From a virus: a DNA stretch of 47,321 nucleotides. Position numbers and translations under genes: made by a program. This document shows positions 39,541 through 47,321 of this stretch, piece after piece. The stretch is from positions 1 through 47,321 of IMG/VR virus record IMGVR_UViG_3300042923_000887, one strand, 5' to 3'. Numbering within the stretch: the first letter of the stretch is position 1; each line of letters begins with the position of its first letter. The notes under the pieces are model-generated. The model was given only the letters and a program-made list of their open reading frames with translations, was not told where the DNA came from and did no database searches.

Positions 39541-40554
39541 ATGCAGACTCGCAGAGCAAGGCTAAAACTCCTCTACGACAACAAAGACATATCTGCCGAC
39601 CTGGCGCCGTACCTGCTCGGCTTTTCCTATACTGATCATGCTAGCGGCAAGGCTGATGATTTGCAGATCAGCCTGGAGGACAGGCAGGGGCTCTGGACAG
39701 GCGACTGGTGGCCGGATAAAGGTGCAACACTAAAGGCAACTTTAATTACTGAGCACTGGACAGAGCAGGATAAAACCGAAGAATTGCCGCTAGGCACGTT
39801 TGAAATTGATGAGATTGAGGGAAACAGCAGTCCATCCACTATCACCATTAAAGCGCTGTCGGTGCCGGAATCTTCCTCGCTGCGCGGCGAAGAGAAAACG
39901 AAATCATGGGAAGCCATCAAATTGTCAAGAATTGCAAGAGAGATAGCCGCAAATGCGGGGCTGTCTCTCTTTTATGATACCGACGACGATCCGGAACATG
40001 ACCGGATCGAGCAGACCGAGCAGTCTGATCTGGCTTTTCTCCAGAAAACCTGTGAGGATGCCGGCCTGTCGTTGAAAGTTTCTGACCAGCAAATCGTGAT
40101 CTTTGATGATGAGAAATATGAGGCTATGGAACCGGTTATGACGATCAAACGAGGACAGTCCTGGATACTGTCTCATAGTTTCTCTACCTCAACCAGGGAT
40201 GTGTTTTCTGCTTGCAAGGTGTCGTACTATAACGCAAAGACGAAAAAGACATATTCATTTACCTACACCGCGCCGAATAAGCCAGCCACCGGCAAAGTAC
40301 TGGTGATTAATGAACGGGCCAGAAGCATCGGCAATGCCGAAAAGCTGGCCAAGAAGAAACTCCGGAAACAAAATCGCGGCGAAACCAAGATGGCTTTCAC
40401 GCTGATGGGAGATATTCGCCTGTTGGCTGCCTGTACAGTCAAGGTAGAAGGTTATGGCAAGCTTGACGGAAAGTATTTTATTGAAGAAGCGACTCATTCC
40501 GGCAGTGGATATAAAGTAAAGATCGATCTGCGCCGAGTGCTGGAGGGGTATTGA
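39541..40554 (+). CDS. Late control D / baseplate hub protein (gpD-like)
   Basis: This 337-residue protein has gpD features: LKLLYDNKDISADLAPYLLG, SYTDHASGKADDLQISLEDR and QSDLAFLQKTCEDAGLSLKV. It forms the hub between tube and spike, equivalent to T4 gp27. ATG follows AGAGGTGATGAT. Its stop overlaps the next start. Confidence 0.9.
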   Translation: MQTRRARLKLLYDNKDISADLAPYLLGFSYTDHASGKADDLQISLEDRQGLWTGDWWPDKGATLKATLITEHWTEQDKTEELPLGTFEIDEIEGNSSPSTITIKALSVPESSSLRGEEKTKSWEAIKLSRIAREIAANAGLSLFYDTDDDPEHDRIEQTEQSDLAFLQKTCEDAGLSLKVSDQQIVIFDDEKYEAMEPVMTIKRGQSWILSHSFSTSTRDVFSACKVSYYNAKTKKTYSFTYTAPNKPATGKVLVINERARSIGNAEKLAKKKLRKQNRGETKMAFTLMGDIRLLAACTVKVEGYGKLDGKYFIEEATHSGSGYKVKIDLRRVLEGY

Positions 40555-41039
40555 TGGATGCTGTTTTGAAAAACTTGGCCAGGGTCGGCCGGGTATCGTC
40601 GATTAATCCGGCCGACGCAACTGTCCGTGTGGTATTTGAAGATCGTGAGAACATGGTTTCGTACGATTTACCAGTGATTGTGCGGCAATCTATGAGAAAC
40701 AAAGACTATTGGCTGCCGGATGTCGGAGAGCAGGTACTATGTATGTTTCTACCCAGCGGCAACGCTCAGGGCTTCTGTTTGGGGTCTTTCTACTCAGAAG
40801 TGGATACGTTACCTGTTAGCAGCCAAAATAAACGACATATCCGGTTTGAGGACGGTACCAGCATTGAATACGATCGGGGAACGCACACGCTTACTATCCA
40901 AGCTCAGGGGCCAGTTAATATTGTTGCGGCCGGTAATGTCAATATCACCGGCGATGTGATTGCCAATGGTGTGAGCCTTTCCACACATGTCCACGGCGGC
41001 GTGCAATCCGGCGGCAGCAACACCGGACAGCCGGCATAG
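40554..41039 (+). CDS. Baseplate spike protein (gpV-like)
   Basis: This 161-residue protein has an OB-fold N-terminus (LARVGRVSSINPADATVRVV, WLPDVGEQVLCMFLPSGNAQ) and a beta-helical end (GPVNIVAAGNVNITGDVIAN, STHVHGGVQSGG), as in short gpV spikes. It is the membrane-piercing tip. ATG overlaps the gpD stop codon. Confidence 0.9.
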   Translation: MDAVLKNLARVGRVSSINPADATVRVVFEDRENMVSYDLPVIVRQSMRNKDYWLPDVGEQVLCMFLPSGNAQGFCLGSFYSEVDTLPVSSQNKRHIRFEDGTSIEYDRGTHTLTIQAQGPVNIVAAGNVNITGDVIANGVSLSTHVHGGVQSGGSNTGQPA

Positions 41040-41050
41040 GAGGGATTTAC

Positions 41051-41365
41051 TTGGAATTCGAAATTACGGCGTCAGTCAGTACAACTGTTAACTTTGCGCC
41101 GGCTACGACCACTGAGGAAATAGTTCAGAACGTCCGAACCATTCTGGCGACGCCGGTTTACTCCGTGCCGCTGGATCGGGCGTTTGGGGTCAATGCCGAG
41201 GTTTTGGACTTGCCGCTGCCGGTGACCCGGTCCCGGATTGCTGCCGAGATTGTGCAGGCGGTGCAGAAATTTGAACCGCGGGTAGAGGTCACACGGGTAA
41301 GTTTTACCGGTGATGCCATAGCCGGTAAGCTGCAGCCAACGGTCCGCCTGCGCCTGAAGGAGTGA
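41051..41365 (+). CDS. Baseplate wedge protein (gpW/gp25-like), 104 aa
   Basis: TTG start after AGGAGGGATTTAC. It contains EIVQNVRTILATPVYSVPLD, LPVTRSRIAAEIVQAVQKFE and the final RLRLKE, typical of GPW/gp25 proteins with lysozyme-related fold. It joins the wedge with J. Confidence 0.88.
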   Translation: MEFEITASVSTTVNFAPATTTEEIVQNVRTILATPVYSVPLDRAFGVNAEVLDLPLPVTRSRIAAEIVQAVQKFEPRVEVTRVSFTGDAIAGKLQPTVRLRLKE

Positions 41366-41370
41366 TTTGA

Positions 41371-42174
41371 TTGGCTATTGGAACCTTTGGCCCGGTCACG
41401 TTTGAAGTATCCGCTGAGAAAACCCGGACCTTTGATGAATTTAACCGTAAAACTGCGGCTAAGTTCGAGGAACATGCAATTATTGGACAAAAAGCAAAAC
41501 TGGAATTTATCGCTCCCGGCCTGGATGAAATATCATTTCAGGTCATTTTTTCGGCATTCCACGGGCTGAATCCGCTTACCGAAGCCAATCAACTACGGGG
41601 AATCATACAAAAAGGCGAATACTACCCCTTGCTTATTAGCGGCAAGTCGCTAGGGATTTTCATCATTGAGTCTCTATCTGAAGCTTGGAAGCATGTGGAC
41701 AACCACGGGCTGGTACTGTACATCGCCGTTGATCTCAGTTTGAAAGAATACACTCTGGATGCGGCTGAAACGCAACGCATCAGTACAGATGCTGAAGCGC
41801 AGGCGGCAAAGGCGGAGAAAGTCACGGCCGCAGTACAGGAACAAGCCAAGGATACGGGATTATCCATGGCTGAAATCGGAAACCTGGCGGCCATAGCCGT
41901 GAACGGTGTCCGTGATCCGGTTCTGGCAGTGCCGGCTATTCAGTCTATTTTGACAGCGACGCAGAAGCAGCAAGGCGGGGAGACCTATTCGTCTCTGGGG
42001 CTGGATCTGGCAGCTTTGGCCGTCCAATCCCGCACCAATCCGTCCGGTGCAATCATGGGGACCCTGGACCGGCTAGACAATACAACTACCGACAAGCCGG
42101 CTGCAGCGAAGACAATATATGGCGCAAAAACCGCGGGATCCGTCTTGCAGATTGCGCGTCAGTTAAAGAGGTGA
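41371..42174 (+). CDS. Tail protein U-like with extended C-terminus
   Basis: TTG start after GAAGGAGTGATT. The first 130 residues match the P2 gpU family (GPVTFEVSAEKTRTFDEFNR, EISFQVIFSAFHGLNPLTEA, LYIAVDLSLKEYT). About 135 further residues are helical and Ala-rich (EAQAAKAEKVTAAVQEQAK...), not present in P2 gpU. The gene lies between W and J instead of after the tape measure, so it is displaced relative to P2 order. Confidence 0.85.
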   Translation: MAIGTFGPVTFEVSAEKTRTFDEFNRKTAAKFEEHAIIGQKAKLEFIAPGLDEISFQVIFSAFHGLNPLTEANQLRGIIQKGEYYPLLISGKSLGIFIIESLSEAWKHVDNHGLVLYIAVDLSLKEYTLDAAETQRISTDAEAQAAKAEKVTAAVQEQAKDTGLSMAEIGNLAAIAVNGVRDPVLAVPAIQSILTATQKQQGGETYSSLGLDLAALAVQSRTNPSGAIMGTLDRLDNTTTDKPAAAKTIYGAKTAGSVLQIARQLKR

Positions 42175-42178
42175 TCGG

Positions 42179-43294
42179 ATGCTTGCGGATTTACCGTCCA
42201 TCAGTTTTGTCGACACAGATGCCGCTAATATTGAAGCGTCTGTGATAACCATGTATGAAGCCATCACCAGCCGGACGCTCGCCCAGGGCGATCCGATCCG
42301 GCTATTTTTACAGGCAGTGGCCGCTATCATCATTCAGCAGCGAGTGTTGATCGATTACAGCGCCAAACAGAACCTACTGGCCTATGCCGCAGATGATAAC
42401 CTGGATCACTTGGGAGTGTTGGTAGACGTGCCTCGCCTGGAGGCGTCGTCGGCGAAAACCACAATCCGATTTAACCTGTCGGCGGCTCAGCCCCAGGCCA
42501 TAACCATTCCAGTCGGCATTCGCGGCACAACGGCAAACGGTGTGGTGTTTCAGGTGTCAAATCCGGTGACGATTCCTATCGGGGCGTTATACGGAGATGC
42601 ACCAGCGGAATGTTTGACGACAGGCAAAGCCGGCAACGGCTATATGCCTGGTCAGGTAAATCAGTTTGTCGACCCCCTGCCATGGGTTCAGTCTATTACA
42701 AACATTACCGAGAGTGAAGGTGGTACCGATAAAGAAACTGACGATGCATACCGCGAGCGGATCCGACTGGCGCCGGAATCATTTTCAGTCGCTGGCCCGG
42801 ATGGCGCGTACCGTTTTTGGGCTATGTCGGCATCGCAAATCATTGTTGATATATCGGTTAGCAGCCCGGAACCCGGCAAGGTGGACTTGCGGCCGCTACT
42901 AAAGGGCGGCGAAATTCCGGGAACTGAAATCCTGAATAAAGTGGCAGTCGCCGTAAACGACAAAAGAATCCGACCGCTTACTGACCAGGTGTCAGTCTTG
43001 GAGCCGGAGACGGTGAGTTACGACATGGAAGTGGTGTATTACATTTATAAAGATAATGCAACACAGAGCCAGGCTATACAGACAGTAGTCAGCCGGGCGG
43101 TCACTGATTATGAGCTCTGGCAAAAATCGAAACTTGGCCGGGATATCAATCCGTCGGAACTTATCTGGCGCGTACGTGCGGCCGGTGCTGATCGGGTGGA
43201 AGTTACGTTGCCGGTTTTTACGCCCCTGGAAAAATATCAGGTTGCTATTGCTGATAATATCACCGTAACTTATGGAGGACTGACCGATGGTTGA
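42179..43294 (+). CDS. Baseplate protein J (gpJ-like)
   Basis: This 371-residue protein has the gpJ pattern: LAYAADDNLDHLGVLVDVPR, ESEGGTDKETDDAYRERIRL, SPEPGKVDLRPLLKGGEIPG. It forms the baseplate wedge with I. ATG follows AAGAGGTGATCGG closely. It overlaps the I gene by eight bases. Confidence 0.92.
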   Translation: MLADLPSISFVDTDAANIEASVITMYEAITSRTLAQGDPIRLFLQAVAAIIIQQRVLIDYSAKQNLLAYAADDNLDHLGVLVDVPRLEASSAKTTIRFNLSAAQPQAITIPVGIRGTTANGVVFQVSNPVTIPIGALYGDAPAECLTTGKAGNGYMPGQVNQFVDPLPWVQSITNITESEGGTDKETDDAYRERIRLAPESFSVAGPDGAYRFWAMSASQIIVDISVSSPEPGKVDLRPLLKGGEIPGTEILNKVAVAVNDKRIRPLTDQVSVLEPETVSYDMEVVYYIYKDNATQSQAIQTVVSRAVTDYELWQKSKLGRDINPSELIWRVRAAGADRVEVTLPVFTPLEKYQVAIADNITVTYGGLTDG

Positions 43295-43931
43295 TATTTC
43301 TGCGATTCGGTTGATTGACCTGGTCCCTCCCAGCATCCGGGATGACCCCGAAGTTCAGGCTGCCTCCGCGGCCTTGGAGGGGGAATTGCAAGCGGTTACA
43401 GCGGCCATCCCGACTGTACTATTGATTCCGCGCATTGACGAACTGCCAGAGGACGTAATCGATGCGCTTGCCTGGCAATGGCATGTAGATTTTTACGAAC
43501 CAGGAATCAGTCTAGAACAGAAACGTACCCTGGTTAAAACATCGATCGCTCAGCACCGACGCAAGGGTACGCCCTGGGCGGTTGAACAGGTTGTAAAAGC
43601 CATCCTTGATGATGCCGTTGTACAGGAATGGTGGGAGTACGGCGGTGATCCCTATTATTTTCGGGTAATTAAAATAAACGGCCAGATCACTGCTGAGATG
43701 TATCCTCAGTTAAAGCGGGCCGTCGATACGGTAAAAAACACCCGTTCCTGGCTGGAAGGTGTCAGCCTCTTCCGGGAAACTTTCGGCACTATTTATTCAG
43801 GAGGCGTTTGCGGCAGCGTCCGAACCGTGCACATCGTACCTGCTGCATTCCGGGCGGTGAGCGTGGCAGGAACGGTTAGAACCGGCAGCGCAATTTATCT
43901 CAGGAAAGGAGTGAATATCCAGCATGCCTAA
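43287..43931 (+). CDS. Tail protein I (gpI-like)
   Basis: This 214-residue protein is of the P2 gpI type: LIDLVPPSIRDDPEVQAASA, PEDVIDALAWQWHVDFYEPG and HRRKGTPWAVEQVVKAILDD. It links the wedge to the fibres. ATG lies inside the J gene end after ATGGAGGACTGACCG. Confidence 0.92.
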   Translation: MVDISAIRLIDLVPPSIRDDPEVQAASAALEGELQAVTAAIPTVLLIPRIDELPEDVIDALAWQWHVDFYEPGISLEQKRTLVKTSIAQHRRKGTPWAVEQVVKAILDDAVVQEWWEYGGDPYYFRVIKINGQITAEMYPQLKRAVDTVKNTRSWLEGVSLFRETFGTIYSGGVCGSVRTVHIVPAAFRAVSVAGTVRTGSAIYLRKGVNIQHA

Positions 43932-45468
43932 CTGGAACGGAACTACATTAACGATCAAAGGCCGAAATCTACAGGCAAAAATCGAAGCTGGGGAGACCAT
44001 GGCGTTTACGAAACTGAAGATCGGCGACGGGGCATTGGGTACCGGTCAGAGCGTGGACAATCTGAATGACTTGGTTGCTCCAAAGCAAAACATCGGCATA
44101 TCCGGAGTGACGCCGCTGGAGGACGGTATCTGCCAAATCCACAGCGTCATAACCAATGACGGACTGGCCAGTGGATTTTATGTCAGAGAACTCGGGGTAT
44201 TTGCTCAGGACCCTGATTTGGGAGAAATTCTGTATGCTTATACGGCAGACGGATCGCCGGACTATCTGCCGGCGGCGGGCGGCTCCGTGGCTGTGGCTGA
44301 GGAACTGGTCATCCACATGGCTTTTGCCAATACGCCGGACATCACGGCGGTGATCAGCCTGAACGGGCTGGTGACCGCAGGACAATTACTGGCGCACCGG
44401 GAAGCCACACCGCTGGATCATCCAGATGGATCGGTCACTACGATAAAAATTACCGATAACGCCGTCACCGACGCCAAGATCGGCACCAGAACCATAACCG
44501 ACACCACGGCAGCGGCGACCGCTGCTGGCACCCTAACCGCGAAACTATCTCAGCTTGGCTATATGATCAAGCAAATTACGGGTAAGGCAAATTGGTATAC
44601 GCTCCCGGCGTTAACCCTAGAGGCGATTAATACCCTAATAGTATCGGCAGCGGCGGCAGGGAAACTGCTTAAACTGGATGCAAATGCTAAGTTGCCCGCA
44701 AGCATAACGGGCAGCGCTGATGGCAACGCGGCAACGGCGACAGCCCTGCAAACAGCGCGGACCATCGCCCTGTCAGGCAAGGTAACCGGCACAGCGACGT
44801 CGTTTAATGGCGGCGCGAATGTTTCGATCCCGGTCACTGCCGTTACTGCGGACAGTTGTACCGGTAATGCAGCCACAGCCACAAATGCGACTAACCACAT
44901 AGCTGCAGCAAGTGACGCCCATGCGGCAACAGCAATATCCAGTACGGCGACTGGCGATGTGTCTGCGACCAATGTCCAGGCGGCGATCGCGGAATTGGCC
45001 TCCGAAAAAGCCCCTAAGGCATCTCCCGCCCTGACCGGCACGCCTACCGCTCCCACCGCGGCGGTGGGGACAAACACAACACAGATTGCGACTACGGCAT
45101 GGGTATGGAATAATATTCAGTCCCTTGTATCTGGATGCATTGCTGCAGTCGCAACAGCGGCGGGGTTTACTTATACCCTATCTGCTAACGGATACATCAA
45201 ATTTCCGTCATGGTTATCGGGATTAATCATTCAATGGGGAGCCATAAACACCAACGCAGGTGACGCGGCAACACCCGTAATTTTTCCTATTGCATTTCCT
45301 AATGCGTGTCTGCAAGTGTTAGCATCTGCTGTTAATTACCAAAGTGGTCAAAGCAATATAGACAGGGTATCAGGAGCTGCAGCATTTGAGTGGACAAAAA
45401 CGGGATTTTGGTGTGCAACGCAATTAACAGTAATAAGAGCACTGGCGTGGTTTGCAGTGGGTTACTAA
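43924..45468 (+). CDS. Tail fibre protein (gpH-like) with gp53-like tip
   Basis: The 514-residue protein has a Phage_tail_fibre N-terminus (about 1-160: NWNGTTLTIKGRNLQAKIEA, ETMAFTKLKIGDGALGTG). The shaft is rich in Ala/Thr (KVTGTATSFNGGANVSIPVT and SPALTGTPTAPTAAVGTNTT). The tip (about 425-514) begins with NGYIKFPSWLSGLIIQWG and ends ALAWFAVGY, as gp53-like receptor-binding ends do. The DNA becomes AT-richer by eye across the tip, consistent with exchange of receptor-binding domains. It overlaps the I gene by eight bases. Confidence 0.88.
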   Translation: MPNWNGTTLTIKGRNLQAKIEAGETMAFTKLKIGDGALGTGQSVDNLNDLVAPKQNIGISGVTPLEDGICQIHSVITNDGLASGFYVRELGVFAQDPDLGEILYAYTADGSPDYLPAAGGSVAVAEELVIHMAFANTPDITAVISLNGLVTAGQLLAHREATPLDHPDGSVTTIKITDNAVTDAKIGTRTITDTTAAATAAGTLTAKLSQLGYMIKQITGKANWYTLPALTLEAINTLIVSAAAAGKLLKLDANAKLPASITGSADGNAATATALQTARTIALSGKVTGTATSFNGGANVSIPVTAVTADSCTGNAATATNATNHIAAASDAHAATAISSTATGDVSATNVQAAIAELASEKAPKASPALTGTPTAPTAAVGTNTTQIATTAWVWNNIQSLVSGCIAAVATAAGFTYTLSANGYIKFPSWLSGLIIQWGAINTNAGDAATPVIFPIAFPNACLQVLASAVNYQSGQSNIDRVSGAAAFEWTKTGFWCATQLTVIRALAWFAVGY

Positions 45469-45489
45469 TTTAAAAAGGAGCAAAATAAA

Positions 45490-45867
45490 ATGTATTTAGT
45501 GCAATATAACGCTGAAACGGGGACTGTTTTAGGGATTTATGACCAGACACTAAACTACCCGAGTGGCATACCAACACCTAACATTCAAATAACAGTTAAA
45601 CAACATGCCGATTTTTTTGTCAGGGGGCAAAACCATAGGGTTATAGATGGCGTATGGACATATGTAGAACCGCCAGGCCCGACAACTGAGGAAAAATTGA
45701 CTGCCCTGGATGCTGAGTACCAGCCACAATTTGTGTCATTGGCTCAAGCTTTGGGGCTTGCAACTTTGGATAACAATCATACAGTCATGGACGGCATCAA
45801 GTTCGACTATGTAGAACTAAAAGCCGAATATCAAACTAAGAGGGAGGGTATTACGAGTGACAACTAA
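45490..45867 (+). CDS. Probable tail-fibre-associated protein, 125 aa
   Basis: ATG follows AAAAAGGAGCAAAATAAA. The N-terminal part is beta-rich (MYLVQYNAETGTVLGIYDQT) and the C-terminal half has LTALDAEYQPQFVSLAQALG and a helix. It lies where fibre chaperones (tfa) or XkdW-like genes are found, but I cannot assign the family firmly. It overlaps the next gene by 11 bases. Confidence 0.65.
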   Translation: MYLVQYNAETGTVLGIYDQTLNYPSGIPTPNIQITVKQHADFFVRGQNHRVIDGVWTYVEPPGPTTEEKLTALDAEYQPQFVSLAQALGLATLDNNHTVMDGIKFDYVELKAEYQTKREGITSDN

Positions 45868-45940
45868 GCGTTGTTTTATCTGCGGAGGTAAAGAACAAGA
45901 CGGAAAATGCACAAATAAAGAGTGTCCGCGCAGTAAGTAA
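45857..45940 (+). CDS. Tiny zinc-ribbon-like protein, 27 aa
   Basis: GTG start overlapping the preceding gene, with AGGGAGGGTATTACGA upstream. The product is KRCFICGGKEQDGKCTNKEC followed by PRSK: CxxC and CxxxxC suit one zinc ion. Similar tiny genes (XkdX class position) follow fibre genes in Firmicutes phages. A terminator follows. Confidence 0.55.
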   Translation: MTTKRCFICGGKEQDGKCTNKECPRSK

Positions 45941-45962
45941 GACCCGAAAGATACTTTAAATA

Positions 45963-45996
45963 ATAAAGGCAGACTTTAAACAATCTGCCTTTACCC
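45963..45996. terminator. Bidirectional terminator between tail genes and acyltransferase
   Basis: AAAGGCAGA (45965-45973) and TCTGCCTTT (45984-45992) pair perfectly over a 10-base loop. On the minus strand TTTATTATTT follows; on the plus strand TTTACCC. It lies between the two convergent transcripts. A second small hairpin (46001-46020) is next to it. Confidence 0.75.
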
Positions 45997-46022
45997 TTAT
46001 CTTACTTCAGCGAAAGTAAGTA

Positions 46023-47018
46023 TTAATTAAAATAATCATGCGCCTTATTCCAGCATAGTTGGCGGAAAAATTCTATAAGCATGGAAAAACTAGCAACTAA
46101 CAAAACATATTGAATATCTATTAATGGGAACAATTTATTACTAAAATTTTCGTAGGGTATTAAATATGTCGGCAATATTTTTTGTGCTAAAACAATAGAA
46201 ACAGTGTGACTAAGATATGCTCCATAAGTAGAATTCGATACTCGGTTAATAATATTAGAAGAATAATTCCATTTTTCAAAAGCCAAAAAAAGAAAAATTG
46301 CACTGGCAATAGTCAATATGCTTGTGTAATCAGAAAAATAAGGAAGATATGCTGCTGTATTCAAATTATATAGATAGTTTAAGTAACTGATTATTGCGGA
46401 TAGTAATAAGTAGCACGAAATTGCAAATTCAATTGAAATATTAATACCATATTTTCTAATATATGCGCCTTGGATATATAAAGTTATAAATAGTAATAAT
46501 CTTGATTGAAGTAAACCTGAAAATATTATATATGGAAATATAGATTGCGAGATATATAGAATAGTAAGTAATGTGATATGTTGACGTTTATTAATATTAC
46601 CAAGGAGTATGTTTAAAAAAGGGCTTAAAAGAACAACAAATAGAAACGGCCATATATACCACAAATGATAATATATCCCTTGGCATGTGAAAGCATCTAT
46701 AAGTTGTTGCAGTATGGAGCTTTTCATATATGTAACACAAAATATTAATATCCCAATAAAATATGTAATGAGAGTGATGGTTAACTTTATGACGTCTCTT
46801 TTGGATGATTTTGCAGTTGATGATCTAAAGTAACCGGTAATGAGTAAAAAAATTATTACTGCTACGCCTGCAAAACTTCGCATTGAATTAGCATAAAACC
46901 AATTTAATGAGCCTTGTATAAGTCCATTATTAACTACCAATCCTACACTTGTTGAGTGGATAACAACAACCATAATAAAGGACAAAATTCTTAGTAGTTG
47001 GATATTAGATTTTATCAT
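46023..47018 (-). CDS. Membrane acyltransferase (acyltransferase 3 / OafA-like)
   Basis: This 331-residue protein has about ten membrane segments. It begins IQLLRILSFIMVVVIHSTSV, with the membrane-embedded His of acyltransferase-3 proteins (R/H pattern), and contains YYHLWYIWPFLFVVLLSPFL and AYLSHTVSIVLAQKI. Such enzymes transfer acetyl groups to surface sugars. ATG at 47018 follows AAAGAAAGGAACTGTTGAT; an ATG at 47072 would add 18 polar residues. The DNA is strongly AT-rich by eye and lies opposite to the tail genes, as expected for a lysogenic-conversion gene. Confidence 0.88.
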   Translation of the reverse strand: MIKSNIQLLRILSFIMVVVIHSTSVGLVVNNGLIQGSLNWFYANSMRSFAGVAVIIFLLITGYFRSSTAKSSKRDVIKLTITLITYFIGILIFCVTYMKSSILQQLIDAFTCQGIYYHLWYIWPFLFVVLLSPFLNILLGNINKRQHITLLTILYISQSIFPYIIFSGLLQSRLLLFITLYIQGAYIRKYGINISIEFAISCYLLLSAIISYLNYLYNLNTAAYLPYFSDYTSILTIASAIFLFLAFEKWNYSSNIINRVSNSTYGAYLSHTVSIVLAQKILPTYLIPYENFSNKLFPLIDIQYVLLVASFSMLIEFFRQLCWNKAHDYFN

Positions 47019-47150
47019 ATCAACAGTTCCTTTCTTTTGTATGCGATAGCTAGAATTATTATAGTTCGACATGAATGCTACGAATCTTCTTTTATTTTGA
47101 GCCGAAGTTATAACTGTCCATTGCTTTAGACCCGGAAAGAGGTGATACTT

Positions 47151-47204
47151 ATGCCGCGAGAACCCTGCCGCTGGAATAGCGGTTATTTTTATTTAGGGCA
47201 TTGA
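47151..47204 (+). CDS. Possible leader peptide, 17 aa, overlapping a terminator
   Basis: GGAAAGAGGTGATACTT is a strong binding site before ATG 47151; the frame MPREPCRWNSGYFYLGH ends at 47204. The terminator-like hairpin at 47168-47190 lies within the frame, so translation could affect termination. It is very short and may be only a remnant. Confidence 0.3.
   Translation: MPREPCRWNSGYFYLGH
47168..47190 (+). terminator. Short terminator-like hairpin
   Basis: CCGCT (47168-47172) and AGCGG (47178-47182) enclose GGAAT and are followed by TTATTTTT. The stem is short but the U-rich tail is good. It precedes the gene at 47253. Confidence 0.5.
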
Positions 47205-47252
47205 CTTTATCTGCTTACGGGAATGTATACGGATAGAAGGGAGAGGTGAGGC

Positions 47253-47321
47253 GTGGGAGAAAAGGATTTTCAAACTACAGTACTTGAGCAACTGCAGGCA
47301 ATGCAAGGTAGGATGGCCGTT
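47253..47321 (+). CDS. Partial gene at the right edge (XhlA/holin-region-like start)
   Basis: GTG start after GAAGGGAGAGGTGAGGC. Only 23 residues are visible (MGEKDFQTTVLEQLQAMQGR and then MAV) and the frame is open at the window end. The helical start resembles coiled-coil proteins placed before holin and endolysin genes in Firmicutes phages (haemolysin XhlA type), which fits the position, but this is weak. Confidence 0.5.
   Translation, partial: MGEKDFQTTVLEQLQAMQGRMAV

Noticed and set aside
1-47321. tRNA or rRNA genes
   Set aside because: I found no stretch with a convincing cloverleaf or conserved T-loop sequence, though weak ones could be missed by eye.
1-47321. Insertion sequences or transposases
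   Set aside because: No DDE or HUH transposase is encoded; the only recombinase is the large serine integrase.

Overview
The window is the left and central part of an integrated, temperate, contractile-tailed phage (prophage). It runs from an integrase and immunity region at the left to the tail-fibre and lysogenic-conversion genes at the right. The lysis genes and the right attachment site are not in the window. Strong GGAGG-type ribosome binding sites, frequent TTG/GTG starts, ATGA gene overlaps, an ArpU-type late regulator and an ImmA-type repressor antagonist point to a Firmicutes (Bacillota) host. The overall flavour suggests a Sporomusa-like member of the Negativicutes, but that is a weak inference.

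Layout. 1-2240: a flanking unknown gene and a large serine recombinase (minus strand). 2296-5126: immunity switch, made of an ImmA/zinc-ribbon protein and a CI-like repressor on the minus strand and a Cro-like gene and Rha on the plus strand, with several copies of a TTTACGC-type operator between and after them. 5173-9512: a run of tightly packed small genes, a DUF1351 coiled-coil protein and a Mu Gam-like protein. 9523-20420: recombination and replication (Sak4-like ATPase, SSB, DEAD/DEAH helicase, sigma region 2 protein, ParB-like protein, VRR-NUC nuclease, SF1 helicase, primase-helicase). 20421-20713: an array of at least eleven TTGGTTCA/TGAACCAA repeats, a candidate replication origin. 20737-21793: small genes and the ArpU-like late regulator. 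22058-24781: an AT-rich two-gene cassette with its own promoter, encoding a predicted Cap4/DUF4297-like nuclease and a Rad50/SMC-like ATPase with a CxxC hook; it is the best candidate for a poorly described (Lamassu- or ABC-3C-like) defence system. 25523-33524: lambda-type packaging and head genes (Nu1, A, W, B, C, D, E, FII and Z counterparts). 34279-45468: P2-type contractile tail (sheath, tube, frameshifted chaperone pair, tape measure, X, D, V, W, U, J, I, fibre). 46023-47018: a reverse-strand membrane acyltransferase, a likely surface-modifying conversion gene.

How it works together. The CI/Cro/ImmA switch would decide lysogeny versus lytic growth. The early operon copies and recombines DNA. 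A sigma region 2 protein lacking region 4 (12966) and the region 4-like ArpU protein (21341) may cooperate as a split sigma factor at non-canonical late promoters. The late operon then builds a lambda-like head on a P2-like tail. Three cargo units are set apart from the main operons by strand, promoters or terminators: the nuclease-ATPase pair, a small membrane protein at 36321-36524 and the acyltransferase. All functions are from reading the sequence and remembered family features; no database search was run.
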